A DNA stretch of 64,000 bases, taken from Cadophora sp. MPI-SDFR-AT-0126 (Eukaryota; Ascomycota; Leotiomycetes; Helotiales; Ploettnerulaceae). Every line of letters begins with the position of its first letter. Position 1 is the stretch's first letter. Under the pieces are notes generated by a model. The model worked only from the letters and a program-made list of their open reading frames with translations. It had not been told where the DNA came from and made no database searches. Below, piece after piece: positions 26,442 through 38,143 of the stretch. The translations under genes and the position numbers were made by a program. The stretch is from contig JAGMVK010000001.1 in assembly GCA_020747065.1 (NCBI GenBank), positions 744,001 to 808,000 on the forward strand, written 5' to 3'.

Positions 26442-29400
26442 ATGCCTGTCGTTAACCCAGAGAAGTTGGTTGCTCTGCAACGAAATCCAGACGGTATCAG
26501 AAATGTAAGTTCACAATGGCGGGGTCAATTTCGCGATTGCGCTGACAACAATTTGAGATTTGTATATTAGCACACGTTGTAAGTACCCCTTTCCAAGCCC
26601 CCAAACGGTATGCAAGGTACTGATATGTCGAAAAGGATCATGGGAAAACGTCTCTCACAGATGCGCTCATTGCCACGAATGGCATCATTTCACCGAAGCT
26701 CGCAGGCAAGATCAGATACCTCGATTCTCGACCAGACGAACAGACTCGAGGAATCACCATGGAATCGTCTGCGATATCCCTCTTCTTCTCGATGCTCCGA
26801 AGATCTGCGCCAGATGCTACACCGGAACAAAAGGAATATTTGATTAATTTGATTGATTCGCCAGGGCACATTGACTTCAGCAGTGAGGTCTCGACTGCAT
26901 CACGACTCTGCGACGGCGCTGTTGTCCTAGTGGATGCCGTGGAGGGTGTGTGCAGTCAGACCGTGACTGTACTGCGCCAGACATGGGTAGAGCACATGAA
27001 GCCATTACTGGTGATCAATAAGATGGACCGACTCATTACTGAATTGAAGATGACCCCAGGAGAGGCATACATACATCTGAACAAACTACTGGAACAAGTC
27101 AATGCTGTGCTTGGAAGCTTCTTCCAAGGAGAGAGAATGGAGGAGGACTTGAACTGGAGAGAAAGAGTAGATGAGAGAATTGCTGCCGCTGCCGCCAAAG
27201 AAAAGGAGAAGGCTGACCGAGAAGCCGTGAATGGATCAACATCTGTTGATACTGAAAGCATCGCTACTACGAGTAATGACTTTGAGGAGAAGGATGACGA
27301 GGATATATACTTCGCCCCGGAGAAAAACAACGTCATATTTAGCAGTGCCATCGATGGCTGGGCTTTCACGGTAAGGCAGTTTGCTAGCCTGTACGAGAAA
27401 AAATTGGGCATCAAACGAACAGCCATGGAGAAGGTACTCTGGGGAGACTTTTACTTAGATCCCAAGACAAAAAAGGTGTTGGGACAGAAGCATCTAAAGG
27501 GCCGGAACCTTAAGCCTATGTTTGTCCAACTTGTTCTCGATCAGATATGGGCTGTATATCAAGCCACAACAGGCGGAGACAAGGGCAAGGGGTGCGTGGA
27601 TTTCCTTCTCTCCTTCAATGTATACTTAACAAACTCAACCTGGTCAAAATTTCTAACATGCCAGTCTCAGTGACCCTGCAATGACTGAGAAGATTACCAA
27701 GTCGCTGAACATCACTCTCCCTCCCCACATTACACGGTCAAGAGACCCCCGAGCCATTCTTACAACACTTTTCGGTGCTTGGTTACCACTTTCTACGGCG
27801 CTATTGGTCTCCGTGATCGAATCGTTACCGTCACCACCAGTCGCTCAAGAAGAGAGGTTGCCAGCCCTCATCGATGATTCACCCGGTTCTACTTTCGTCG
27901 ACTCGATAATTCGAAACGCTATGATCAATTCAAAGAGTTCAACGAGCGATCCAGTGGTGGCATATATCAGTAAAATGGTTTCTATACCGGAAAGTGAGCT
28001 GCCAGAAAACAAGCGCCGTGGTGCTCTCAGTCCTGAAGAAGCAAGAGAAATGGGTCGCAGAAAACGGGCAGAGATTGCTAGGGCCCAAGCATTAGAGAAT
28101 GGCGATGCGTCAGATCCTGTCGGTGGCATCACGGACGCAATTGGAGAAGCCAGCCTTGAAGATACGAACGCTGAAGAGGAAAAGCAAAGTGACAGAGAAC
28201 ATCTAATCGGATTCGCTAGGATATATTCTGGAACATTGTCGGTTGGCGACTCCGTATACGTCCTGCCACCGAAGTTTACACCCGAGAATCCCCATAATAC
28301 CCCAGAGCCACAGAGGGTTACAGTCACGGCCTTGTATCTACTTATGGGTAGAGGTCTTGAGCCCCTGACATCAGTACCTGCCGGTGTCGTCTTCGGTATT
28401 GGTGGGTTGGAGGGCCACGTACTCAAGTCTGGAACAATTTGCAGTCAACTCGAAGGCAGCGTCAATCTTGCTGGTGTCAACATGGCTTCAAAACCAATTG
28501 TTCGCGTCGCTCTAGAGCCTGTCAGTCCAGCAGACCTGGACAAAATGATTAATGGGCTCAAACTGCTTGTACAAAGCGATCCTTGCGCCGAGTATGAGCA
28601 GTTTGAGAGCGGCGAGCATGTTCTCTTGACTGCCGGAGAGTTGCATCTTGAGCGTTGCTTGACTGATCTGCGAGAGAGATTCGCCAAATGCGAGATTCAG
28701 GCAGGTGAGCCAATTGTCCCTTACCGAGAGACAATCATTCGAGCAGAGGAGATGAAGCCACCCGCAAACAAGGAGCTAGGGAGAGGAACTGTTGTCGCAG
28801 TAACAACTTCGAAACAAGTCACAATCCGATTAAATGTGCGACCTTTGCCTGCGGAGGTGTCCGAATTTTTGTCAAAGAATTCAGGTGCTATCAAGCGTTT
28901 GTACTCTGATCGGCAGGCAGCTGAAAAGGGCATTGAAGCACACGGGGATAAGGAAGACCCGGAACGGGAGGATGTTGACGACGTGATTGATAGTACGAAA
29001 GTTCTGTCTCTTCCTGATTTCAAGAAACAACTTCAAGCTACATTTGAGGGAGTGAAAGGACAGCGAGATATCTGGACAACCGCTGTTGAACGCATTACAG
29101 CATTTGGGCCTCGAAGAACTGGACCAAATCTTCTCATAGATGCGACGAAAGATGGTATCTGTGGACGATTGTGAGTCAGCTTGATACATGTTTGGACTGC
29201 CTCTACTAACTCTGATAGCCTCCGAGAAGCTGGAGACGAAAAGGATCACACTGTTGGCGAAACATTGCAAGCACAGGATTTCTCAGACAAAATCAGTTAT
29301 GCTTTCCAGCTCGCAACTGCTCAAGGACCTATGTGTAATGAACCGGTTCAGGGCATTGCTGTATTCCTTGAAGAGGTCACTGTAACACCCTCGACAGACG

Positions 29401-29974
29401 ATGAATCTTCAGCCCGTGACAAGCTTGGTCGTCTTACCGGTGAGGTGATCAAGACTGTACAGCAGGCTATTCGGCAAGGGTTCTTGGACTGGAGTCCTCG
29501 CCTGTTACTCGCGATGTATTCCTGCGAAATTCAAGCTAGCAGTAAGTCTACCTGTTTCAAGTAGGTGTCAGCAGTACTAAGTTCTTTACAGCTGAGGTCC
29601 TTGGACGAGTGTACGATGTTCTGACCCGTCGGCGTGGGCGTGTCCAGTCAGAAGCAATGAACGAAGGCACGCCATTCTTCACCATCCAATCACTCCTCCC
29701 TGTCGCAGAATCTTTCGGCTTCAGTGACGAGATACGTAAACGCACTTCCGGAGCTGCATCGCCACAACTAATTTTCCAAGGATATGAGATTCTCGACGAA
29801 GATCCATTCTGGGTCCCATTCACAGAAGATGACCTGGAGGATCTGGGGGAATTGGCAGACAAGGAAAATGTGGCTAAGAGATATATGGATGGTGTAAGGA
29901 AGCGGAAGGGTCTGATGGTCAGTGGGAAGAAGCTCGTAAAGGATGCGGAGAAGCAGAAGACTTTGAAGAGATGA
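26442..29974 (+). CDS. RIA1: Ribosome-maturation GTPase Ria1/Efl1
   Basis: EF-2-like GTPase that, with Sdo1/SBDS, releases Tif6 (eIF6) from cytoplasmic pre-60S subunits. Exons 26442-26504, 26558-26578, 26636-27591, 27665-29170, 29219-29541 and 29592-29974 give 1083 aa, close to the yeast protein. G motifs: [18 protein letters not shown] (G1; residues 22-28 lie in a 21-nt micro-exon), [11 protein letters not shown] (G2), [14 protein letters not shown] (G3) and [10 protein letters not shown] (G4). A charged insertion (residues about 180-230, [12 protein letters not shown] and acidic DEEDI-like runs) follows G4, as in Efl1 and unlike EF-2. The later part has [17 protein letters not shown] (domain II), [19 protein letters not shown] (domain III) and [20 protein letters not shown] (domain V). 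There is no diphthamide-loop-like EF-2 motif. All phases close, so the model is secure. Confidence 0.95.
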
Positions 29975-30265
29975 AAGCAAATTTGGCGTTGATTTGGATG
30001 TCTTTTTGAGTCCGAAAAGATATCCCCAGCGAATATACCACTGTGACTCTGCGAGACTTTTGAAGGACATGCGTCGATGATTCTGCTGACTTGGTCGTCG
30101 TGCTCTTGCGGATATTAGCTGTCTGATGAACCTCCAAAGCGAAGAAAATCAGCTGAATCACCACCTCATCTATTATTCCTCCACCCTGCTCTGTAAGTCA
30201 TATTGTATTAAACGAAAGAAATCCTCTTGAAGTGTAGGAACTACAGGAACTACCTCTCAGTTGAC

Positions 30266-30727
30266 ATGAACCCATCCAAAACATACCCCACCTGTCAAAC
30301 AATGAACTCAAATCAACCAAGCTACGAGCGTCCCCGTGTCGTCAACATCGAGCTAGGTCCACGAGGGTCCCGTCCTACTGAGCGCCCTGAAACACTTCCA
30401 CGAACCGCATCGACTGCCGATACTCCTCGTCGGGTACCTGATGTCCCTCAATTCTTCCTCAAGTACGGCAAGTCTTCAACAGTGAGATGGATCCTTAATC
30501 TCATCGCCCTCCTCTGTACTTTCGGAGTCGGCATTGGAGTGGGAGGCTATGTGGGATGGAAACAGGGGTCCTGTGAGCAAAATCTGCCGGCTGTGATGAA
30601 CAACAATACTCTGACGGTTGGTCACCGGCCTACAGTCGGTGGAGGTGGGAAAATGAGTACACATGTTGGTCTTGCTTGGATATGGTTACTGGCAGTATAT
30701 TTTCTCGGCACGGTATTTGTCTTCTGA
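30266..30727 (+). CDS. Small two-transmembrane protein, unknown (153 aa)
   Basis: An intronless frame beginning MNPSKTYPTCQTMNSNQ. The first 70 residues are polar and Pro/Arg-rich (GPRGSRPTERPETLPR), probably cytosolic. Residues about 75-97 form a glycine-rich membrane segment (ILNLIALLCTFGVGIGVGGY). A short loop with one Cys and NNNT follows, and a second hydrophobic stretch (HVGLAWIWLLAVYFLGTVFVF) ends the protein. It could be a two-pass membrane protein; alternatively the tail is a GPI-like signal, though there is no N-terminal signal peptide. An alternative start is Met13 (30302). It lies 290 bp after RIA1 on the same strand with its own spacer. I recognise no family. Confidence 0.5.
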   Translation: MNPSKTYPTCQTMNSNQPSYERPRVVNIELGPRGSRPTERPETLPRTASTADTPRRVPDVPQFFLKYGKSSTVRWILNLIALLCTFGVGIGVGGYVGWKQGSCEQNLPAVMNNNTLTVGHRPTVGGGGKMSTHVGLAWIWLLAVYFLGTVFVF

Positions 30728-31730
30728 GATCACCTTACCACGAAGTGTAGTAGGAATGGGTGAACAATGAAGCAGAATCGCATGGCTTTACCGTTAGCTC
30801 AATTCAACAACGAAGTGTTGATGTGCTGAAAATTGCGCCTCATTAGGGGATGACTAAGATACTTCTGATCACTGTAGCGAGACTGAAAAGGGGCAAGAAC
30901 GCCAAGTCCATGATCTCTCGAAGCGAAGCTTTTTTCAACGTCTGCCATTCATTCCTCCACAAGTATCTTCAACTAAACTCAAAACTCCGCATTTCCCTCG
31001 AGTCGTGTTACTTTGTCTCAAATAGCGAGTCTCGGTCATCTTTCCTTCCGCCTCCCAGCTCTACGATCCATTACTGACACCTATAGTTACCAATCAACCC
31101 GTAGATCAGGGCCAGAAGAACTCCCTTCAAGGCCCATCATTCACATGGGACCAGGAGCACGATGTAGTCTTGTCAGACAAGCGTTTAGTAACCACCAACC
31201 CTACTCCTGGTCTAGATTCATTACAAAATTTTCGGAGCTCAATGCTCGCAAGAATCCCGATCTAGCGGCCATTCGGTCGCTTGCTAATGGAGTCCGGCAG
31301 TGATTGCTACCCCACATTACGTTCCAATGTTTCATGTAAAGAAACATGATGGGGAAACAACACTCTATTGCAAATCGCTTCCGTCACATCAAACACTCGC
31401 TGCGTCGTTTATCATTCCATCCAATTTGTTTGTGGACGGAACATTCCATCTGATCTTCCGGCAGGGATCAGGCTTGGCTCTCCTCATTACAGCCATGTAC
31501 TTTCCCGATTCCCCTCACATTTCCGCTTTGGATCGACCGTATGAAGGGTGAAGTCTTTCACCCCGCATATAGGGCCTACGACATCTCATTTCAAATTCCA
31601 GTGGGTGGGTTCGATGGGAGTGGTTTTCGATTTAAAAAGCTTCTTCCCACGGCATGTGTTTTCCTTTAGCCAACTTTCTCAAGTTGGGTTTCTCTTTGCT
31701 TTCTTGTTTACACGGTCACTCTTTTGCGCA
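30728..31730. promoter_or_regulatory. Upstream region of the endoglucanase
   Basis: This 1.0 kb between the two-TM protein and the GH5 gene shows no domain-bearing frame; short frames at 31013-31303 and 31300-31551 are not supported. It probably holds the promoter of the cellulase gene. Confidence 0.45.
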
Positions 31731-33096
31731 ATGCGCTTCTCAACTTCATTTATAGCCGCGGCTGGCCTGTCGGCTTCAGTCTTTGCTGCACCCATTACAG
31801 ATGTTGCCAACGATGATTGTGACTTTGAAGCACCCAGCTCATCGGCAGCTACTGGTAATGGCCTTTTGATTTGGTTCTCGATATTCACTCACATATGTCT
31901 AGTAGTATCTTCCACAATTCCGCTTATGAGTAGTGCGGCCATTCCTGTCACCGATTCTCTCCCATCTTCTACCAGCATCGTTGTTCCTTCCACAACTGCC
32001 CCAGCTTCTGAAGCTTCCAGCAGCACTGCTGTAGCAGCTGTAGTAGTTGCTACTGGTACATCGAACTCAACTGGTGCACTACAATGGCTAGGTGTAAATG
32101 AGTCTGGTGCCGAGTTTGGTCAAGCAAACATTCCTGGTGTTTTGGGCACCGATTACACCTGGCCCCTCACAACTACGATCGATACACTCACTGGCAAGGG
32201 CATGAACATCTTCCGCATCCCATTCTTGATGGAACGTCTGGCCCAAGGCACAATGACTGTCGCTCTTGACAAAACATATCTTGGTGACCTCTCATCCTTG
32301 GTCTCTCACATCACAGCAGCAGGCGCATATGCAGTCCTCGATCCTCATAACTTTGGCCGATATGGAGGATCGGTCTTCACTTCCACGTCAGACTTCCAGA
32401 CTTTCTGGACGAACGTTGCCACTGAGTTCAAAACAGACGACAAGGTGATCTTCGATTGTAACAATGAGTTTCATGACATGCCCTCGAATCAACTTGTCGC
32501 GGATCTCAACCAAGCGTGCATCGACGGAGTTAGAGCTGCCGGTGCTACAACACAATACGTCTTCGTTGAGGGAACGGTAAGCTGCATCACAAAGGGTTTG
32601 AACACCGACTAATATGAAAATAGTCCTACACTGGCGCTTGGACTTGGACCACGTCTGGAAACTCGGATGTTATGGGTAACCTAACTGATCCTTCTGACAA
32701 GATCGTCTATGAGATGCACCAATATCTCGACTCTGATGGATCTGGAACTTCAGATGTGTGTGTTTCCTCTACCATCGGAGCTGAACGTGTTGCAGAGGCC
32801 ACCAAATGGCTCCAAGCAAACGGTAAGAAGGGGATAATCGGCGAGTTCGCCGGAGGCGCAAATGACGTTTGCAAATCCGCTGTCACTGGACTTCTGGACT
32901 CTTTGGTAGCCGCCAGCGATGTGTGGATGGGTGCAATGTGGTGGGGAGGCGGCCCCTGGTGGTTCGTCCTTATAAAATCTTTTGGAAGCGTTCTCGAACT
33001 AACATGCTTTGTAGGGGCGACTACATTTTCTCGTTTGAGCCAGCAGCGGGTACTGGTTATGTTGCATACATGGACACCTTGGCCAAGTACATATAG
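31731..33096 (+). CDS. Secreted endo-beta-1,4-glucanase, GH5 subfamily 5 type
   Basis: Endoglucanase cutting internal beta-1,4 bonds of cellulose, secreted. Exons 31731-31854, 31903-32576, 32624-32961 and 33015-33096 give 405 aa. [19 protein letters not shown] is the signal peptide. About 90 residues of Ser/Thr/Ala-rich linker follow, but no CBM1 cellulose-binding module: only one Cys lies in this part. The catalytic barrel starts at [14 protein letters not shown]. The acid/base Glu is residue 230 (DCNNEFHDM) and the nucleophile Glu is residue 340 (GIIGEFAGG); [18 protein letters not shown] is typical of GH5_5. Intron 1 is 48 bp, free of stops and a multiple of three, so retention would only lengthen the linker by 16 residues. 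I start at 31731 rather than the upstream open frame because it gives the signal peptide. Confidence 0.93.
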
Positions 33097-33494
33097 ATTA
33101 TGAAGGGAGCTTAAGGCGATGATCAGTTGTTAAATTCTTGTATATACAATTCTTGAGACATAAAGTTGTTTTCAGAAGCACATTCTTGCTATACATTCTC
33201 ATTCATTACCCAAAGTCTTTCTTCGTGCCGTGTGAGTGACCTTGTGAGTGTGGCTTACACAACACGTTTTTCAAATGTCCTCTAGTTGACTTGTTACGTT
33301 CATATCACTCCGAAAGTCATCAAAGAGTTGTGACTCGTCCGAAGCAAGACTATTGCCGATCCCCATTCACACACACTAGGTCACCACGAAGCCTTCAGTA
33401 TTTAATTCATGAGACAGTTGTTCCGAGAAGGCAGCAACTGTTTATGCTATTCCTCCCATCTCGCCACTCCACCACACCCGGTCAAAGCACAAAA
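33097..33494. other. Spacer between endoglucanase and RING gene
   Basis: These 398 bp hold the 3' end of the endoglucanase and the leader of the RING gene. The RING frame is open back to 33291 but without an upstream ATG in good context before 33444; nothing else is visible. Confidence 0.4.
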
Positions 33495-34826
33495 ATGAGC
33501 ACCACTGGAGCAGACGGCGGAGGGAGCATGGCAGGGACACAGGCTGGTGCTATCAAACTGATAGGGAATACAAAAACAGAGATCGATCGGGTGTTAACGC
33601 TCCTCGAGGACGGAAACAGCTACTTCTCTCAAGGCGAAATCGTGAGAGCGCTACCAGCGGACAGCCAAGCACGCACTCTCACACAGAGTCTGCAAGAAGC
33701 TTCCCGAGGTCTGGGACATCTGTTGCATTACATTCGGCATGGCTCGAGATCGGAAGATGTGCCTTCGTCTGATCTCCAGTCAACGACCGGAGAGCACGTC
33801 GCAGAGCCGGAGAATGGTCAAGCTGGAATCGGAAGTGAACCACAGCCCGAGCGAGAAACTGTACCAGAACCAGCTTTGGCTGAGATCGAATCCGGAGGAC
33901 CTTCAACTGTGGCTGCTGAAAGCCCAATGAACTGCACAATATGCTTCGACAGGATATCCACACTCTGCATTCTCCAACCATGCGACCACAAATTTGACAT
34001 GGACTGCCTAATGCCATGGCTGGTAAGCGTCTACACCGAATCCCACGACGAGTCAACACTCAGATGTCCACTCTGCCGTCAAGTTATCGACACGATCCGC
34101 CACTCGATCATAGGGGATGGAACCGCTACAATGATGGTTGTCGGTCCTCACTTTCGGCAACAGTTTCGCCGCCACGAAATTCGAAGTCCACGGGAGGATC
34201 TTTCGCAGCCTTTCAATGACAACTCTTTGTTTCACTTGGCTGATGGTAGAGAAGAGCGCTTCCCAGGAAATGGCACAGTCGCTTCCTACTTACCAAATGG
34301 ACCTCTAACAGACGAGCTACGTCGTCGACGTCGGGCACAGCTTTTTTTAAATCCTCCACAGAATGATGTCCAGCCACGGTTTGTGCGAGCAGATCATGTG
34401 GCAGATGAGGCTTTTGAGAGAATGAGCATGCAGGACATACTTGATATGATAGACAGGAGAGAGAGATTGAATGCTGCCAGGGAGATGGAGCTGGAAGCCA
34501 TGGGAGAGAGTGCTTCGACAGATCTACATTTTGAATGGATACCACTATCCAATTACGACAGGGAAAGGTATGGAACTGCAGCTACTGGGAGTGCAGCTCG
34601 GCCGTTTGAAAGCTCCTCTAGTCTTCGTGCGACAGTATCGCCTGATCGGGATACAGCCTCTATGCTTGAGAGGCAAGGACTTTCTCAAGATTTGCCTCCA
34701 GGAACAAGACCAAGTGCGGGAGCAAGTGATGATATCACCATTTCCCGAGATGCTTTGGCAAGGTTGATTTATGCCGTCGCCGATGCAGCAATTAGAACAG
34801 AGCTCGACGAGCGTCAGAGGGCATAG
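33495..34826 (+). CDS. RING-finger protein, putative E3 ubiquitin ligase (443 aa)
   Basis: An intronless gene. The RING domain lies at about residues 147-194: C147-x2-C150, C163-x-H165, C171, C191-x2-C194 (MNCTICFDRI; PCDHKFDMDCLMPWL; RCPLCRQVI). The ligand between H165 and C171 is Asp168, not the usual His or Cys, and the loop before the last CxxC is long (SVYTESHDESTL). The N-terminal 140 residues include a helical, possibly dimerising segment (ALPADSQARTLTQSLQEASR) and an acidic Glu/Pro-rich linker. The C-terminal half is charged and disordered, with a predicted helix at the end (DALARLIYAVADAAIRTELDE). There is no membrane segment. It is probably an E3 that recruits E2 through the RING; the substrate is unknown. 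The start AAAAATGAGC is preferred to frames open further upstream. Confidence 0.8.
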   Translation: MSTTGADGGGSMAGTQAGAIKLIGNTKTEIDRVLTLLEDGNSYFSQGEIVRALPADSQARTLTQSLQEASRGLGHLLHYIRHGSRSEDVPSSDLQSTTGEHVAEPENGQAGIGSEPQPERETVPEPALAEIESGGPSTVAAESPMNCTICFDRISTLCILQPCDHKFDMDCLMPWLVSVYTESHDESTLRCPLCRQVIDTIRHSIIGDGTATMMVVGPHFRQQFRRHEIRSPREDLSQPFNDNSLFHLADGREERFPGNGTVASYLPNGPLTDELRRRRRAQLFLNPPQNDVQPRFVRADHVADEAFERMSMQDILDMIDRRERLNAAREMELEAMGESASTDLHFEWIPLSNYDRERYGTAATGSAARPFESSSSLRATVSPDRDTASMLERQGLSQDLPPGTRPSAGASDDITISRDALARLIYAVADAAIRTELDERQRA

Positions 34827-35800
34827 TTTGAGCCAACACTGACAACTTCGCAAACTGGGACAGTATTCATCAGGACAAATATGGCCGGATTTAGGGGGGA
34901 AGGGATTGTGTGATTGAGCTAACAGCTTCTCAGAATGACACGTAGATGTTCAGTCGGTGTAAAATATGCAAGGACTTAAAACTGCGCCGGACTCTGCCGC
35001 TTATTGATAGACTGCCTTTCCATGTTCGCTATGTAGTATAACGCACATTGAAGAAGGGAAGTTCCTGGTAGATTCTGGCGAAAACAGCTGCCTCAGGGAA
35101 TTTACCTGATGTGCCTGATCTGACATATTTGACGTGGAGGTTGCCTACTACCACGGTAAGACGGTCGGCACCAGCTTTTGCCAGCATTTATCTACCGCAT
35201 CTTGCGACAGTCGATCATCACAGAGAGTAAATCTGGTTCTCCTTGGACAATCAAGAATAAAGATCGCTGGTATTGTGCAAATATAGGAGATGGGCACCAC
35301 TTTTGCTGTGACGTGAGTTTGTAGAGTAAAGAGTATCCTGATATACAAAACGTATTTAGCATCTTCTCATCATGGCAGGGCCTAAGCGCACTCGTCACAC
35401 AATCCCATTCAGCAATTGTTGACATTGGTTCAAGGGGGCTTCGCTTAAGCGAGGCAGCAACAAGAGATTTTCTGGGCCTGACTCAGTAGCTCCTCTGTTG
35501 ATATCGAGTCATTTCGACTAGACTGTGAACTGAGGAGTAGCACATTGGATTGGCCAATGAATGGGAAGGATTCTTTGCAGGAAGTCCACACAAATGAAGA
35601 TAGTTAAATGTGTATTATTCGATGAATATAAGACACTCCTTGAAAAAGGTCTTCCCTCAGTAGTGAATGTTTTCATGTCAACTTTGACGAGGTACATTTA
35701 AATTCTGGTATATTGCAAGTAAAGAGGAGACTGAACAAAATCAACCCATAGATACACTATCACAACCCACCAAACGCCACACTCCCCTCAAAATCCCTAC
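34827..35800. other. Convergent spacer, RING gene / protoglobin
   Basis: These 974 bp between two converging genes hold only short frames (maximum 77 codons) without domains. Nothing else is supported. Confidence 0.5.
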
Positions 35801-36826
35801 CTATCCAGAAAATGGACAACCACTCTTCGACCCCTCCCCGTCCCCTTCAGACAGCGGCGGCGTAACACCTTGATTACTTTCGTCTCCATCCTTAGCCAAA
35901 TAATGCCTCGCCATCTGATCAACAAATTAGCCTGCGAAGTTCTCCAAGTTCCAGGATCAGAGCAAAAGATCCCAGAATCGACTTCGGATCTTTGTGATTT
36001 CCAGGCCGGGGAAATACGTACCAAGTCATTCTGAATCCAAATAACCTTATTCAACGCCCTAATAACCTTACTTTTTATCTCACTGTCAATGATATCCATG
36101 TCCATCACGGCGGCGACAACGAGGTCAACAACATAGCCGAGGAGAGCACCCATGTGGATGTACTCTACTCGGAGCTCTGGGCGCTTGGCGCGGTGCTTGA
36201 ACCCGGGCTGGCCGGTATGCATGATGCCGACGTTGTTGAGGTACACCCAGAAGGGGGAGGTGGGCGATAGGTCTGTGGTGGAGACGAGTTTGACGAGGTA
36301 GTTCTGGGTGGAGGGTTAGTACTTGATTTGAAGGGTTGAGAGCTTGCGAAGGACAATAGAGGGGGGGAAATGGCAACGAAAACAAGTGCTTCTTAAACTT
36401 TCAATACCAGCCTCGTGATATGAGTACCTCCGACACAAGTTTAATATCTCGAGATCTTATACAAGAAGAAATCACAGATCAGAAAGAAGCATGGCAAGTC
36501 ATGTCAATAAAACCAAAACCCTACAAACTAACCTTCAAAAAATCCTTCCTCAACGCAATCTGCGGATGCTCCAACGTCAACTCCTGCACGTCCTTCACCA
36601 GCTCTCCTTCATAGTCCGTATTCTTCGGTACAAACGCCTTGGCCGTGATGTCGAAGGACAGGAGTTTGGCGTAGACGGCATCGAGGATGGTGGGGATGAG
36701 TGGTGCGATGAGAGGCTTGGCTGCTAGGAGGGCGGCGCCGTCAGAAGGCGTGAGCTCGAGGAAGGCGGAGAGGTAGGAGATCCGCGAGGGGAGGTCTTCG
36801 AGGGATGAGGGGGAGATGTGTTGCAT
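35801..36826 (-). CDS. Protoglobin / globin-sensor-domain protein (229 aa)
   Basis: Single-domain heme globin of the protoglobin/globin-coupled-sensor type found in many filamentous fungi. Exons complement(36533-36826), (36022-36303) and (35801-35914) join in phase 0 to 229 aa. MQHISPSSLEDLPSRISYL starts the pre-A helix. TPSDGAALLAAKPLIAPLIP and ILDAVYAKLLSFDITAKAF form the early helices. PQIALRKDFLK|NYLVKLV spans intron 1, and YLNNVGIMHTG carries the likely proximal heme ligand His127. ALLGYVVDLVVAAVMDMDI and ALNKVIWIQNDL form the last helices, and the tail ends SGCPFSG. Intron 1 (229 bp) is unusually long for this window; intron 2 is 107 bp. There is no transmitter domain, so it is a stand-alone globin; gas sensing or NO/O2 chemistry is only inferred from the family. 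Confidence 0.85.
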
Positions 36827-38143
36827 TTTGAGAGGAGGTGGTTGGAGACAGCGTGTGTGATTGGGGATGGTAATGAGAGATGAATGCGGAATGATTTTGA
36901 TGATTTTGAGGGTAGAAGATCGAGAAGTATCGATAGATGAATAAATCAATAAAGTTTCCAAACAGTGACGTACGGTAACAAGTACAGGAACTTAATAATC
37001 AAAATTCATATCCAAGCAGACATCCCCCTCACGACCACACACCAACATATATATATATATATCCTCACCCCTCAAAATCCAAGTCCAAGTCCGGTACAAT
37101 GACACACACGCACCCGGATCATCATCGTCGAGCCCCAAAACCAAACGCATCAGCGGCACGATGAATCGCCTCAGAATACACAACTCCAAGGAGAAGTAAC
37201 GGAGAAGTCAAAATCAACAGGAGGACATGCCTCACTCTCAAGCGAACCCTCCGACATCCCTACCTACCATGACATGATAACGGCTTGAGGACCACACAAT
37301 TCGTACTCCCTGTGGCCCATCTCGTTCATACCATCCAATGAGAATGTAGAGATTACAATTCCCTGCAGTGAAGTACCCAGTCCAGTCAGGAAAAGTGGGA
37401 TTTGCTGCAAGTGTTTTTTGCCGGCTCGTCGCCTGGCGGTACGTACAGGTACCGAGAATGGAGAGGCGAGGAGAAAAACGGGGGTGGGTGGATGGGTCGA
37501 ACGATTATTTGTAACAGAGATGTCAGGGACGGTGTGTGCTGTGTTGTGCTGTGTTGTAAGGTGGGCTGATTAATAAGACCCGAGTTCTCCCGTTGGAAGG
37601 CAGGATGGTACGCGAGAACTCAGTTTTGCATATTTGGAAAGCATTTTTATTTGACTGTGGGAGACGTTTCCAATGCCAAATGGATTTCAGCCGCGATTCT
37701 TTTTTCTGTATCTTGTCTTGAAATTGGAACTGCTTGCGAGGCTACTCCTTGCACCTTTTGCCTTTGTTGTTCGGCTGAGTCTTATGATCGTGACAATTAC
37801 TTTGCTGGAAGCCGAATGCTGTCCTGGATTCACGGAATCGGCTTGAAAGGTCTTGATCTAGCTACGATGTTGAGTTACTCCTCCAGGGTACATCCCTCGA
37901 GTCTTGTGGATCCTCGCAGGATGTCGTTTGATCATCTGTTTGTAGACATGCTTTAATAAATTCATACAACTGTCATTATCATTGCCTGTCATCTAAGGAT
38001 ATCAACACCGACACTGACCAGCCCAGGTCATCTACAATGCTAATACCCAACCAACGCTTTCATAACCCAATCCATCATCATAATATACAAAACTTCTGCG
38101 CAGATGTCTGCTGTGAGGGGTTTCCCCGCCATCTATGTTGCTA
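36827..38143. other. Spacer with short simple repeats
   Basis: This 1.3 kb lies between the protoglobin start codon and the WD40 gene stop. It holds an (AT)8 run at 37047-37062 and a 10-base unit (TGTGCTGTGT) duplicated at 37535-37554. A 101-codon frame at 37651-37956 has no ATG start and no domain. Confidence 0.5.
37047..37062. repeat. (AT)8 microsatellite
   Basis: A perfect dinucleotide run of 16 bases between the protoglobin and WD40 genes, within the probable protoglobin promoter. Confidence 0.9.

Noticed and set aside
31548..31730. N-terminal extension of the endoglucanase frame
   Set aside because: The signal peptide begins at 31731; the extension would bury it and has no coding character.
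33291..33494. N-terminal extension of the RING gene
   Set aside because: No well-placed ATG upstream, and the composition changes at 33495 where the start context is good.
37651..37956. 101-codon Cys-containing plus-strand frame
   Set aside because: Starts only at TTG, and cysteine spacing does not match a secreted-protein family.
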